DNA of 58,225 nt from Gammaproteobacteria bacterium (GCA_013151045.1 JAADIY010000037.1:1-58225); one strand, 5' to 3'. Positions 26,393 to 36,389 are shown, counted from the stretch's first letter. Notes: generated from the letters alone by a model not told the origin. Program-made: numbers and translations.

Positions 26393-27430
26393 TTAAATAG
26401 CTCTACGCACGTCCGTATCGACAAGCCGTGCAATCAGTGCGGGAACAATATCTGCTAACGGCAATATATCCGTCACCCCACCCACCTCAATAGCCGCCTT
26501 TGGCATACCATAGACAGCACAGCTTGCTTCGTTCTGTGCGACGGTATAGTGCCCCGCATGATACAAAGCAAGCATACCCTTTGCACCATCTCGCCCCATG
26601 CCCGTCAACATGGCAGCTACGACATCGCCATACCAATTACTCACTACGCTTTCAAAAAACACATCTACTGACGGTTGGTACGCATGCCAATCTTCAACTT
26701 CTTGATAACGAAAAACACCTGATTCGTCGAGAATTAAATGCGCTTTGGCATCAGCCACATAAACATGACCCACTTTAGGCCTTTGTCCGGATTCAGCCAA
26801 ATGCACCGGGATATCACAGCTCTTATCAAGCCATTTCGCCAGCTCTCTAGAAAAATCAGGGTCAATGTGCTGGACAATTACAACAGGGGCAGCAAGGCTC
26901 ACCGGTAAGCTCGATATCACTATCTCCAAAGCATTTGGACCGCCGGACGAGGCGCCAATAACAATAATTGGGTTTCCTAACCGTATACCATTGCTTGTAA
27001 ACTCCCGTTTCTTAATCAAGGCTTCTTCTACTTTATACGATGACAAACGATGAAGCATGTCGACTTTACGTAAAAATTCTTCTACGTCTGTTTCACCGTG
27101 ACTAGAACTCAAGACAGGTGTTTTAACCGCATCAAGTGCGCCAGCGCCCATGGTTTCAAATACCAATGCCGCGTTGGTTTCAAGCGAACTTGTGACAACT
27201 AAGATAGGGCATGGGCACTGAGCCATTATTTGGCGTGTTGCTTCGACGCCCCCCATTACCGGCATCACCATATCCATTAAGATCAAATCAGGCTTATCGT
27301 TCAAACACATCTGCACTGCTTGTGCACCGTTTTTAGCAATCCAGGCAACTTCATAACCCGGATGCTCTACCAATACACGACGCAAACATTCTGCGGCCAT
27401 CATCATGTCATTTACAATTGCGATTTTCAT
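26393..27430 (-). CDS. wspF: CheB/WspF-like chemoreceptor methylesterase
   Basis: 345 residues. The N-terminal receiver domain (IAIVNDMMMAAECLRR; Asp in LILMDMVMPVMGG) is joined to the CheB esterase domain with VIGASSGGPNALEIV, VVIVQHIDPDFS and MLTGMGRDGAKGM, which supply the Ser-His-Asp triad. It removes methyl groups from the receptor to reset signalling. Overlaps the kinase gene by four bases (ATGA). Confidence 0.94.
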   Translation of the reverse strand: MKIAIVNDMMMAAECLRRVLVEHPGYEVAWIAKNGAQAVQMCLNDKPDLILMDMVMPVMGGVEATRQIMAQCPCPILVVTSSLETNAALVFETMGAGALDAVKTPVLSSSHGETDVEEFLRKVDMLHRLSSYKVEEALIKKREFTSNGIRLGNPIIVIGASSGGPNALEIVISSLPVSLAAPVVIVQHIDPDFSRELAKWLDKSCDIPVHLAESGQRPKVGHVYVADAKAHLILDESGVFRYQEVEDWHAYQPSVDVFFESVVSNWYGDVVAAMLTGMGRDGAKGMLALYHAGHYTVAQNEASCAVYGMPKAAIEVGGVTDILPLADIVPALIARLVDTDVRRAI

Positions 27431-29910
27431 GCGGCTACCTCGCCTATTAAGTCGACAACTGCATTACGTAGTGTGTCGTCGTGAAAACTCCCTTTCGTCA
27501 AATAATAATCAGCACCTGCTAATAAACCACGCTCGCGATCATCATCTCTATCCTTATACGAGACAATCACCACAGGCAAGCCACAATAACGAGACTCAGC
27601 TTTGATTTTCTCTACCAGCTCTATGCCGTTCATACGCGGCATATCAACATCAGTAATGACCAATTCATAGCTATTCTTACGCAATGTATTCCACGCGTCC
27701 AAACCATCAACTGCAACATCCACTTCATAGCCACATTGCAACAACAATTTACGCTCAACCTCACGTACCGTCATCGAATCATCTACGATAAGAATGCGTT
27801 TAACCAGTTTTTTATTGATATTTTCTCTGGAACGAACACTATCAATATAAACAACTTCAGCACCAAAAATTTTCGCTATGCTATGCAGCATGTCTTCAAC
27901 ATCAAAAATGAGGCTCATACGCCCATCATCTAGTGTTGCAGCTGCAGCAATATCTTTGACTTTACCTAATCGCGAGTCGAGCTTTTGCACTGCCAGCTCA
28001 CGCTCACCAATAAAGCGATCAACAATAACGCCATATAAACCGTTATGGTCACCGATAACCACAACAGATAATAACTCTGAGTTACAATTTGTATTTCCTA
28101 ATTCAAGAATTTGACTGGCAGAAATAAGGCTTATATTTCTATTTTCAGCGACAAAATAAGGCTGCCCTGATAAGGCTTTTAGTTCGCTAGAATCAATTTT
28201 TTCAATGCGCTCGATACGTGACAAGGGGAACGCATAAGCCTCGCCTTCAATCTCAACTAGCAAGGCACGTATTACCGATAATGACAAAGGCAATTGAATA
28301 TGCAATTGGAAACCGTGTCCAGGCCAGTTGCGCATATGCACCACGCCGTTCATTTCTTTTATGACGGTCATCACCGTATCCATACCAACACCGCGACCTG
28401 ACATTTCGGTGACTGTGTCACGAGTACTAAACCCAGGCAAATACAAAAACTCTAATAGCTCAGCTTCGCTAAGGGTTGAAGCCATAAGCTCATTCGTTAG
28501 ACCACGAGCGACAATTCGACTACGCAAACTTTCTAGATGAATACCGCGACCATCATCCTTAACGATAATAGATAACATGCCGGCGCTATGAAACGCACTT
28601 AACTCAATTGTTCCATTTTCTGGCTTTCCAGCTTTTTCACGCTCAGCAGGAAGCTCAAGGCCGTGATCAACGGCATTACGTAAAATATGATCCAGTGGTG
28701 ACTTAATTCGCTCTAACACCTCACGATCAACCGGTGTTTTTAGCCCTTGAATATCCAGCTTTATTTGTTTACCCAGATCTCGAGCGATATCACGCAAGGT
28801 ACGCTGTATACCCGTAACGCCCTCTGAAAATGGGCGCATACGACTACTAATGACTTCACGGTGCAAATTCTCGGCAATGCGGCTACTGCGACGATCAATT
28901 TGTTCTAATTCTTCCACTCGACCTGCTAAGTCACCTCGATACTCGCTCGAGTTCTCTTGCACCTCGCGTAACATAGCAATCAATTCAGGTGAGGCATCTT
29001 GCTCAAGCATTTTTTCACGTATGCGATCTAGCTTAACAATCAGCTTACCTTGCTGTTGCTTTAACCGTGCAACTGACCGCGTATAAGGCGCCAGCCTTCT
29101 CGACTCAACCAAACTTTCACCAGCAATGCCCAACAACTTATCAAAACAGAGTGAACTTACTTTTATAGATAAATCACAGCTTGGGCCGTTAGTGTTACAA
29201 GCTGCGATTTCAGAAGACGACTTCTCAGCAACAGCATGTTTCTTTTTAACCTTCTGCACCGCTGGATCTTGATCTGCAAAATCAATAACAGGTGTTTGCG
29301 CTATTGCTGCATTAGGCTGAAAAACCGCTGAATTAATTGCCCCTGATATTTGTTTAAGCTCACTACGACTTACTGGTGGCTCAACTTCCACTTTTTCAAC
29401 GGCCTGAGGTGAAGGCACTGCCGAATCAAAGGATTGCTCCTTAAATTGATCGGGAGATTGATCAGGCGAAAAATCGCCCGAACTATCTGCAACTGAAGCA
29501 ACTTCTAGGTAAGCACGGCTTTGCTTAACGTTTTCGTCAATCTTAACTTGGTTATTCTTTAACCAGTCAGACAAGCCACCTTCATTAAGCGCAGCAATCT
29601 GTTGAATTAAATCTAAGCAATGCAGAAAATGATCAACGTGCTGTACTTGCAATGATAACTTACCCTCTTGCGCCGCAACAAAACAATCTTCCATGGCATG
29701 TGCTACCGTCACCACCGGTAGAATATCCACCATTCGTGCCGCACCTTTAATTGAATGTGCGGCTCGCATCAATTCTTCTAACTGATATTGTTCAGCCCCA
29801 TGCTCTACTTGCAACAGCCCTTGTGTTAAAACACCTATCTGCGTTTCGGCTTCAACCCGAAACAATTCGAGCATTGAAAAGTCAGCTAAATCGTTTTTGC
29901 TATCACTCAT
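27427..29910 (-). CDS. wspE: CheA/WspE-like hybrid histidine kinase with C-terminal receiver
   Basis: 827 residues. Domains in order: Hpt with the phospho-accepting His in AAHSIKGAARMVD (about residue 50); a proline/glutamine-rich linker; the dimerisation and ATPase region with LRNAVDHGLELP, VKDDGRGI and MSGRGVGMDTV; a CheW-like regulatory domain; and a receiver domain with ILIVDDSMTVREV, VITDVDMPRMNG and YLTKGSF. The fused receiver is typical for WspE. It phosphorylates the WspR-like cyclase and the CheB-like esterase. Overlaps both neighbours by a few bases. Confidence 0.94.
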   Translation of the reverse strand: MSDSKNDLADFSMLELFRVEAETQIGVLTQGLLQVEHGAEQYQLEELMRAAHSIKGAARMVDILPVVTVAHAMEDCFVAAQEGKLSLQVQHVDHFLHCLDLIQQIAALNEGGLSDWLKNNQVKIDENVKQSRAYLEVASVADSSGDFSPDQSPDQFKEQSFDSAVPSPQAVEKVEVEPPVSRSELKQISGAINSAVFQPNAAIAQTPVIDFADQDPAVQKVKKKHAVAEKSSSEIAACNTNGPSCDLSIKVSSLCFDKLLGIAGESLVESRRLAPYTRSVARLKQQQGKLIVKLDRIREKMLEQDASPELIAMLREVQENSSEYRGDLAGRVEELEQIDRRSSRIAENLHREVISSRMRPFSEGVTGIQRTLRDIARDLGKQIKLDIQGLKTPVDREVLERIKSPLDHILRNAVDHGLELPAEREKAGKPENGTIELSAFHSAGMLSIIVKDDGRGIHLESLRSRIVARGLTNELMASTLSEAELLEFLYLPGFSTRDTVTEMSGRGVGMDTVMTVIKEMNGVVHMRNWPGHGFQLHIQLPLSLSVIRALLVEIEGEAYAFPLSRIERIEKIDSSELKALSGQPYFVAENRNISLISASQILELGNTNCNSELLSVVVIGDHNGLYGVIVDRFIGERELAVQKLDSRLGKVKDIAAAATLDDGRMSLIFDVEDMLHSIAKIFGAEVVYIDSVRSRENINKKLVKRILIVDDSMTVREVERKLLLQCGYEVDVAVDGLDAWNTLRKNSYELVITDVDMPRMNGIELVEKIKAESRYCGLPVVIVSYKDRDDDRERGLLAGADYYLTKGSFHDDTLRNAVVDLIGEVAA

Positions 29911-30611
29911 AGCAATTGCTCATTACAGGCGTTAACCAAGGCGTCACCGTCTAAACAACCAACGTCATGCTCTAACCATGAAACCACACCAGTTAGCAAT
30001 TTTTTACCACCCACGACTAGCGCTGCAGGTGCTTCACGCATCGAATTAGTCGTAATTTTCATAACGCCATGAACTTGCGCAACTGAGAAAACAAATACAT
30101 GTTGACGACTTTCAATCACAATACAGCGATGGCGACCATTCTCTACTGCATCGTCTTTCGCACCCCCCATCAAGCCTTCTAAGCTAATCCACGGTACTAA
30201 CTGGCCATGCACGCTCATCAAACCTTTAAGAATCTCCCTGTTTCGATGCGGAAGACAATGGGTTACACCTATCTCACTAACTTCTTTAACCATGCTGGTG
30301 CGAATGGCCAACCATTCATTACCTAAACGAAAAATCGTGTAGGAACTGTTATCTGCTACGGACTCTTGCACTTCGGCAATGCTTTTACTGTCGGCCCACT
30401 CGCCAACGTATTCAAGGTTAGCTGCATTTTCAAACAAACGCCGTCCAGCCCGAGTAAAGACGTCACAATTACGACAATGAATCACTTCTTGTAAACGCGA
30501 ACAACGTGGTGTCTGATTACCCCAAACACCTGTTTGATTCCAGCAATCTTCACCGCTAGCCGTCACCAACGGCGCCAAACTATGCGGATCCATAGGTGTC
30601 AAGCGCTGCAT
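29907..30611 (-). CDS. wspD: CheW-like scaffold protein, WspD type, with N-terminal cysteine cluster
   Basis: 234 residues. The C-terminal two thirds form a CheW domain (FRLGNEWLAIRTSMVKEVSE; GLMSVHGQLVPWISLEGLM; GVMKITTNSMRE). The N-terminal 55 residues contain Cys-W, CSRL and HCRNCDVFTRAG, four cysteines and a histidine in a pattern seen in WspD proteins that may bind a metal; that function is inferred. The protein would couple receptor and kinase. Its start overlaps the stop of the cheR-like gene (TGATG). Confidence 0.9.
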   Translation of the reverse strand: MQRLTPMDPHSLAPLVTASGEDCWNQTGVWGNQTPRCSRLQEVIHCRNCDVFTRAGRRLFENAANLEYVGEWADSKSIAEVQESVADNSSYTIFRLGNEWLAIRTSMVKEVSEIGVTHCLPHRNREILKGLMSVHGQLVPWISLEGLMGGAKDDAVENGRHRCIVIESRQHVFVFSVAQVHGVMKITTNSMREAPAALVVGGKKLLTGVVSWLEHDVGCLDGDALVNACNEQLL

Positions 30612-31807
30612 CAGGATGCCATCCGCGATCTTAGCCGTTCTATGCGCTGTGTCGTCAAGGTTAACAACCCTTCATCATCGAGCTGTTTGGCGCATTCCAT
30701 CAGCTGTTCTAAGGCAGCCATATGCTCTGAGTCGAGATACAATACTTTTTGGTATAGCGTTTTAGCAGTTAACCAATCTTCTTTTTTACGTGCAATAGTC
30801 GCCAACAGATAAAAACCACGGCTATTTAGCGGTGCCATTTCTACAGCGCTCTGACAAAGATAACGCGCAGCAATAAAATCACTAGCGTCAATCAACTGCT
30901 CTGCTTGTATAAGAAAACGATTGACTATCGCCGCATCATTCTGGTTAGGGCGGTTACGCACAGCATTAACACTATTTTTTTCTGGCTTCGCTAACCGGGC
31001 TGATTTCTTCTCAGCTTTAATAAAGACAAAGGCACCTTTATGTTTAACAGACTCAAGTTGACTAAGGCGCTGCACAGAATTAACTTCGGCGTGGCCAACA
31101 AAAAATACGCCCCCGGGAACAATACTGTCTACCAATGATTGACACACCTGCAACTGCGTATCGGTCTCAAGGTATATCAGCAAATTACGGCAAAATATAA
31201 TGTCGTACTTGTGTCGCGCTAATAAAGTACTTGTTTCAAGAATATTACCTTGTCGAAAATTAACCATTTCACGCACTTCATCATCAAGGTAATAAAGGCT
31301 ACCCTGACGATCGAAAAAACGTTGGCATCTACTATCTTCATCACCACGAAAAGAGTTTTCGCGATAAATGCCTCTACGTGCGGTTTCTACGCATCGGCCA
31401 CTAATATCAAATGCATCGATATTAATAAGGTCTTTAGGCACACCAATTTGCTTTAACACCATTGCTATGGAATATGGCTCTTCTCCTGTCGAACAGGGAA
31501 AGCTCAAAATATTAAGTCGACGCTCGCCACGGTTATCTAACCATTCGCCGGTAACGTACTGGGCAAGGTAGTCAAAAGGCGTGCGGTCGCGAAAAAACCA
31601 TGTCTCAGGAACAACAATCTCTTCTATTAACAAGGCTAATTCATTGCCACCGCTTTTTCTCAGATAAGCAATATATTCCTCGGTCGATGCATTATCTGTC
31701 TTGGTTCGACGCAAATTCACGGCACGATCTATCCCGCTAGTCCCAACCTTAAAGTAATCAAAGCCGATTGCGGACTTTACTAATTCGTATACCGTTGACT
31801 TATCCAT
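30611..31807 (-). CDS. wspC: CheR/WspC-like chemoreceptor methyltransferase with C-terminal TPR
   Basis: 398 residues from the ATG at 31807 (an upstream TTG at 31816 is possible). The CheR domain has the SAM-binding loop FPCSTGEEPYSIAM, FDISGRCVETARRGIYRENSF, and CRNLLIYLE followed by GGVFFVGHAEV. The C-terminal part (RFLIQAEQLIDASDFIAARY; LLATIARKKEDWLTAKTLYQ) is TPR-like, as in WspC. It methylates glutamates of the receptor to tune adaptation. Confidence 0.93.
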   Translation of the reverse strand: MDKSTVYELVKSAIGFDYFKVGTSGIDRAVNLRRTKTDNASTEEYIAYLRKSGGNELALLIEEIVVPETWFFRDRTPFDYLAQYVTGEWLDNRGERRLNILSFPCSTGEEPYSIAMVLKQIGVPKDLINIDAFDISGRCVETARRGIYRENSFRGDEDSRCQRFFDRQGSLYYLDDEVREMVNFRQGNILETSTLLARHKYDIIFCRNLLIYLETDTQLQVCQSLVDSIVPGGVFFVGHAEVNSVQRLSQLESVKHKGAFVFIKAEKKSARLAKPEKNSVNAVRNRPNQNDAAIVNRFLIQAEQLIDASDFIAARYLCQSAVEMAPLNSRGFYLLATIARKKEDWLTAKTLYQKVLYLDSEHMAALEQLMECAKQLDDEGLLTLTTQRIERLRSRMAS

Positions 31808-31836
31808 GACTATCAATAAAGAAAGGGTTGAAAAAT

Positions 31837-32319
31837 CTAGGCGACTTCAAGTGAAGAATCTACTGAGAATAAATAGCGATGCACCGCATCTGGCAAAATA
31901 CGTTGGCTATCTAAACAATGGATAGTGCCGTGTTTATCTTCAAACAAGTGGCCGTGACTCAAACCCGCGCCTTCACCCACTGAAATTGCTCGTAGATCAC
32001 TATCAGCAATTTTACGCGTCTCTGTGACCCCTTCTGCAATAAGCCCCAACCACCTTGCTTGTTGTTGATCACGCGTGTAATTAACGATAAGAATGCGCGT
32101 GCTCATCACCTTTATTGCCTCTCTACCACAAGCCATGCGACAAAAATCAACAACTGGGACGGGAACATTACGGTAACAAAGAATACCGTTGAGATATTCT
32201 GGCGCACCAACAACTGATTTCGTCTCTAAGATAGGCAGCACTTCAACAACGTTACCCGCAGCAATAGCATAGCGTTGACCGTCTACGTGAAAGACCAGGT
32301 ATAAGGTGCTAGAGCCCAT
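31837..32319 (-). CDS. wspB: CheW-like scaffold protein, WspB type
   Basis: 160 residues, a single CheW domain: YLVFHVDGQRYAIAAGNVVEV, LNGILCYRNVPVPVVDFCRM and ILIVNYTRDQQQARWLGLIA. It links the receptor to the CheA-like kinase; the operon has a second, larger CheW (29907). It begins five bases after the receptor gene stop, so the two are co-translated. Confidence 0.93.
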   Translation of the reverse strand: MGSSTLYLVFHVDGQRYAIAAGNVVEVLPILETKSVVGAPEYLNGILCYRNVPVPVVDFCRMACGREAIKVMSTRILIVNYTRDQQQARWLGLIAEGVTETRKIADSDLRAISVGEGAGLSHGHLFEDKHGTIHCLDSQRILPDAVHRYLFSVDSSLEVA

Positions 32320-32324
32320 ATGTG

Positions 32325-34322
32325 TTACGCACTCACTTTAAAGCGTGACACACCGCCCTGTAGACTTTGTGCAGCATCATTAAGCCGCTCAATAGTAATC
32401 GTTGATTGACGAATAGAATCTAAGGTTTGTTGCGCTGCGTCGTTCAACTGAACGATTGTCTGCTTAATTTGATCTGCGCCTTTAGATTGAAATTGCATTC
32501 CTTCATGAACATCTTCAAAACGCGGAGTCAGTTTTTGCACTTGCTCGATAATATGAACAAGCTGACCACTCACCTTACTCATGTCATCGACACTGCTACG
32601 TACTTCTTCAGAGAATTTATCGACGCTCATGACACCTGCAGATACGGCGGCCTGCATTTCTTTAACCATTTGCTCAATATCTAGTGTCGCCACCGCAGAT
32701 TGGTCAGCCAAACGGCGTATTTCGGTGGCAACGACCGAGAAACCGACACCGTACTCACCGGCTTTTTCAGCCTCGATAGCCGCATTCAACGAAAGTAAAT
32801 TCGTCTGATCAGCGACCTTAGTAATAGTCGTAACAACACTGTTAATGTTGCTGGCTTTTTCACTCAACACTTCAAGCTTAGCGCCTATCGTTTCCGACGC
32901 TTTAACAACACGCAACATGGTAGATTCCATACGCGTCAAGAGTTCCTGACCTTCGGTAGCAGACTGCGCAGTACTATCCGCAACATTCGACACATCATCC
33001 ATTGTATTCAACAACTCTTTTGACGTTGCTGATATTTCAGTTGCCGTAGCAACAATATCGTTTACTGTTGTCGCTTGCTGCGCGATAGTCACTTCTTGCT
33101 GCTTAGACGTCGCAGCAATTTCAGTGGCCGAAGATGATACCGAGATACCGGAACGCTGCACCTGTGCAACCAGGTCGTTTAAGTTATCGATCATAGCCTG
33201 CACGCCGCGCGCCATACCTGATAAGCTATCGCTGCCGTCCAAGTTGATACGTCCGGTTAAATCACCGCCACCCGCACGATTAACCACTTGTGAAATATCT
33301 TCAACTTTATTCTTTAAGACGTCTATTTGCGTTTCACGCTCATCCATTAACGATCTCAAATTATCGATCATTGATTGCAAACCACGACCCAATTCACCAA
33401 TAGAGTCACGCGAATCAAAATTGACCTTACCGGTTAAATCGCCCTCTGCAGCGAGATTAACGACATGCAATAGTTCATCAATTTTTCCGCGCATATCATT
33501 AGCAGATGATGATTCCTTATCAATCATGTCATCCATGGTGTCAGTCATTCCATTGAAGGCTAAAGACAACTTACCAATTTCATCATCACCATTAATGGGA
33601 ATACGTATATCGCGATCACCTGCTTGTCTCGCACGCAAAACCTCTGTGATTTCGCTGAATGGCTGACTGAGCCAACGGCGCAAACCTAACAAAACCAAAC
33701 TAATACCAGCAATCAATAGAATCATTGAAGCAATAACAATATAGGTAGTGTCTTCTTCAACGGCTTTATCAAGTTCTGCTAAGGAAAATTCAACACGCAC
33801 CGCTCCGTTGACGGTACCAGGCGCAACGTTATGACAAGCTAAACAATCAACGCCATTATTATTACTGGTCGCTCTAAAGGGTGTTAATACCACTAATTCA
33901 CGACCAGAATCGCTACTTTCAATTTGCAAAATTTCTTCGCCCGCTAACGCCCGTCTATCTAAATCGTCTTGTGGCAACTCTGATCCATCAGACAAACCTG
34001 GGCCGTATTGCTGACTGACAGATTCTGCGCGTAATACACGCGCATCGATTACGCCAGGGCGCTTAATAATTTTTTTGCGCAAAATATCACGCTGATCCAT
34101 GGTGCCTGTGAGCATCATGGTATTGAGGCTGTCGAAATAAAAATGAGTAATTTCTTTAGCATGATTTTCCGCCATAGAAAGCATGCGTTCTTTCTCGTTT
34201 TTCGCAAAGAACGAAGTGATAGCAATCACAATGACCATAAACACCAAGGCCACCATCAATCCAAGCTTCGCCGTTACCGATAGTCTGCTGAAATAACTTC
34301 GTGAATCCTTATTGAGTATCAC
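32325..34322 (-). CDS. wspA: WspA-like chemoreceptor with periplasmic c-type haem motif and repeated HAMP domains
   Basis: 665 residues from a GTG at 34322 that has AGGGA seven to eight bases upstream; a TTG ten codons earlier is weaker. First membrane helix (LGLMVALVFMVIVIAITSFF), a periplasmic domain of about 150 residues, a second helix (YIVIASMILLIAGISLVLLG), a HAMP domain, two further HAMP-like repeats (EGDLTGKVNFDS and GGDLTGRINLDG), then the methyl-accepting signalling hairpin with TNLLSLNAAIEAEKAGEYG. The periplasmic domain contains CLACH (residues 160-164), a CxxCH covalent haem attachment motif. Inference: haem-based redox or gas sensing feeding c-di-GMP output. First gene of the wsp operon. 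Confidence 0.92.
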   Translation of the reverse strand: MILNKDSRSYFSRLSVTAKLGLMVALVFMVIVIAITSFFAKNEKERMLSMAENHAKEITHFYFDSLNTMMLTGTMDQRDILRKKIIKRPGVIDARVLRAESVSQQYGPGLSDGSELPQDDLDRRALAGEEILQIESSDSGRELVVLTPFRATSNNNGVDCLACHNVAPGTVNGAVRVEFSLAELDKAVEEDTTYIVIASMILLIAGISLVLLGLRRWLSQPFSEITEVLRARQAGDRDIRIPINGDDEIGKLSLAFNGMTDTMDDMIDKESSSANDMRGKIDELLHVVNLAAEGDLTGKVNFDSRDSIGELGRGLQSMIDNLRSLMDERETQIDVLKNKVEDISQVVNRAGGGDLTGRINLDGSDSLSGMARGVQAMIDNLNDLVAQVQRSGISVSSSATEIAATSKQQEVTIAQQATTVNDIVATATEISATSKELLNTMDDVSNVADSTAQSATEGQELLTRMESTMLRVVKASETIGAKLEVLSEKASNINSVVTTITKVADQTNLLSLNAAIEAEKAGEYGVGFSVVATEIRRLADQSAVATLDIEQMVKEMQAAVSAGVMSVDKFSEEVRSSVDDMSKVSGQLVHIIEQVQKLTPRFEDVHEGMQFQSKGADQIKQTIVQLNDAAQQTLDSIRQSTITIERLNDAAQSLQGGVSRFKVSA

Positions 34323-34709
34323 CAGTCGTTCCCTAGTCTGTAATTTTATCAATCGCTGCCTTGCTCACTCACCCCCGACGACATGCAAACAGCCCGTTGG
34401 CCAACTAAGCAAATAGAACAGTGACCTCAGAGTAAACAACGGCCGCAGAGACGAATTCTTTAAGGCAACTCCAGTAGTAGCAAGAACGACAATGTGAGCG
34501 ATAGTCGGCCAAAAAGCACCTTTAGATAACAATTCACGTAAATAACGCATCTTTTCAGTGAATATGCTATTGTTCACGCTTTCAAGACTAAATGTGCGCC
34601 GAGTGTATTGCGCTAGACTAAGAAACCGCATTTCGATATTGTCTGCATCCCTGATGCCAAGCCCCAACACCTCTGCCCCCTGTAGCCTTACCCAATCAAA
34701 TTACTTGTC
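34323..34709. other. divergent promoter region between wspA-like and EAL genes
   Basis: About 390 bases between divergent genes. A minus-strand frame of 101 codons (34365-34670) covers most of it but shows no domain, and it would overlap both promoters, so I do not call it. I see no convincing operator or terminator. Confidence 0.5.
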
Positions 34710-36389
34710 ATGACTCAAAGCAACCGTTTTTCGGCGAAATTAAACGAAAATACCGAGTTTTTAGGCGATGATCACCAAAATTCTCGCGTACTGGATAATA
34801 TTCGCGACGTCATCTTAGAGCTTGATGCACAGGGAAAATTAATATTTATCAACCCAGCATGGAGCGCCCTAACAGGGCACAACAACAAGCAATCGCTAGG
34901 TACCCTGCTAAGCAGCTATATCCACACAGACGATAGCGCCAACTTTAACTCGATGGTTGAACGCATCATCAACGCCGATAACGACCACACCAGCAATGAA
35001 GTGCGCTTAATCTGCCAAAATAAAGACACCATTTGGGTCACTCTTTCGCTAGACAGCAAAATGATAGGTAGTGACAAAGCCATATTCGGCTGCATAGTGG
35101 GTGCAAGCAAACACCATATCTATCACCCATCACCCATTTCACATGACGCAGTCACCGGCGCCTTTAATCGCCATCATTTTGAGCTCGAGTTACAGTCACA
35201 TATCAACTCATTGCCGGCACAATCAAACCGTCATGGTTTACTTTATCTCGAACTAAGAAATTTTAAACTGATCAACCAAGCACTGAGTCATGCCGATGGT
35301 GATAACGCACTGAAAGAAATTGCTGAACTACTCTCATCATGCTTACAGGGTCATGACCAGCTATGCCGTATAGGTGGCTACGAATTCGCGCTATTTTTGC
35401 ATTCTCGCAATCAAACTGAAATTGACGCCGCTGCGAATAACATCTTAAAGCAACTTGCCAGTTACCGTTATAGCCGCGAACCTTTTAGCTTTATCATCGG
35501 TGGCAATATCGGTATACGATTAATCGACAACAGCGATATTAAAGCCAGCGAATATATCTCTGACGCAGTTAAGGCCACAGCAATATCAAAAAAAATGGGC
35601 CGCAACCACAGCCATCTTTACACTCAAGAAGACAGCGACTCAGACCCGTCACATGGCTGTGACTGGAGCCACCACATTCACAGAGCAATTGAAGAAGACC
35701 GACTCGAGCTTTATCTGCAACCCATTCGTTCCATTAATGACAACAAAATCAATCATTACGAAGCACTGCTTAGACTTATTGATGCCGACAGTGGCAAAAT
35801 TATCCAACCCGAACAATTTATCGACGCCATCGAACGCTCTGGTGCAATCGTTGATGTTGATCGTTGGGTTATTACCAACGCCATTAAATTACTCAGCCAA
35901 CAACCACAAATACATCAGCTCGCCATCAATTTGTCAGCACATGCCTTTGAAGACGCAGAACTGCATATGCTCATTCATTCACAACTCAAGCATTTTCAAG
36001 TCGCACCACAGCGCGTCATTCTTGAGCTGACAGAAACCAGCAGCCTAATCAACCTCGAACAAACACATACCGTCATCAACAACCTACGCAAGATAGGCTG
36101 CCAATTTGCACTCGATGATTTTGGCACCGGCTTTTGTTCGTTTAGCTATTTAAAACACCTACCAGCAGACTATGTAAAACTCGATGGCTCATATATTAAA
36201 AATATTTGCGACAACGAACTCAATCAAGTCATGGTTCGCTCAATGAACGATATGGTGCACGCAATTGGCCATAAAACCATCGCCGAATGCGTAGAAAGCC
36301 CACAAGCTATAGAGCTACTTAGCGATATCGGTGTCGACTATATTCAAGGGTTTTCTGTCGGCAAACCATCACCATTGGCCATCCAATAA
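34710..36389 (+). CDS. PAS-GGDEF(degenerate)-EAL protein, probable c-di-GMP phosphodiesterase
   Basis: 559 residues, cytosolic. PAS domain (NIRDVILELDAQGKLIFINPA), then a GGDEF domain whose active site is altered to RIGGYEFALFL, so cyclase activity is unlikely. The C-terminal EAL domain is intact, with YEALLRLID, LSAHAFED, LELTETSS, LDDFGTGFCSF, KLDGSYI and AECVES supplying metal and base residues. It probably hydrolyses c-di-GMP to pGpG. It lies divergent from the Wsp operon, opposing its output, and 115 bases ahead of the TPP-enzyme gene. Confidence 0.92.
   Translation: MTQSNRFSAKLNENTEFLGDDHQNSRVLDNIRDVILELDAQGKLIFINPAWSALTGHNNKQSLGTLLSSYIHTDDSANFNSMVERIINADNDHTSNEVRLICQNKDTIWVTLSLDSKMIGSDKAIFGCIVGASKHHIYHPSPISHDAVTGAFNRHHFELELQSHINSLPAQSNRHGLLYLELRNFKLINQALSHADGDNALKEIAELLSSCLQGHDQLCRIGGYEFALFLHSRNQTEIDAAANNILKQLASYRYSREPFSFIIGGNIGIRLIDNSDIKASEYISDAVKATAISKKMGRNHSHLYTQEDSDSDPSHGCDWSHHIHRAIEEDRLELYLQPIRSINDNKINHYEALLRLIDADSGKIIQPEQFIDAIERSGAIVDVDRWVITNAIKLLSQQPQIHQLAINLSAHAFEDAELHMLIHSQLKHFQVAPQRVILELTETSSLINLEQTHTVINNLRKIGCQFALDDFGTGFCSFSYLKHLPADYVKLDGSYIKNICDNELNQVMVRSMNDMVHAIGHKTIAECVESPQAIELLSDIGVDYIQGFSVGKPSPLAIQ

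Noticed and set aside
34365-34670. 101-codon minus-strand frame between wspA-like and EAL genes
   Set aside because: No domain, signal or ribosome binding site; it would fill the shared promoter region of two divergent genes.
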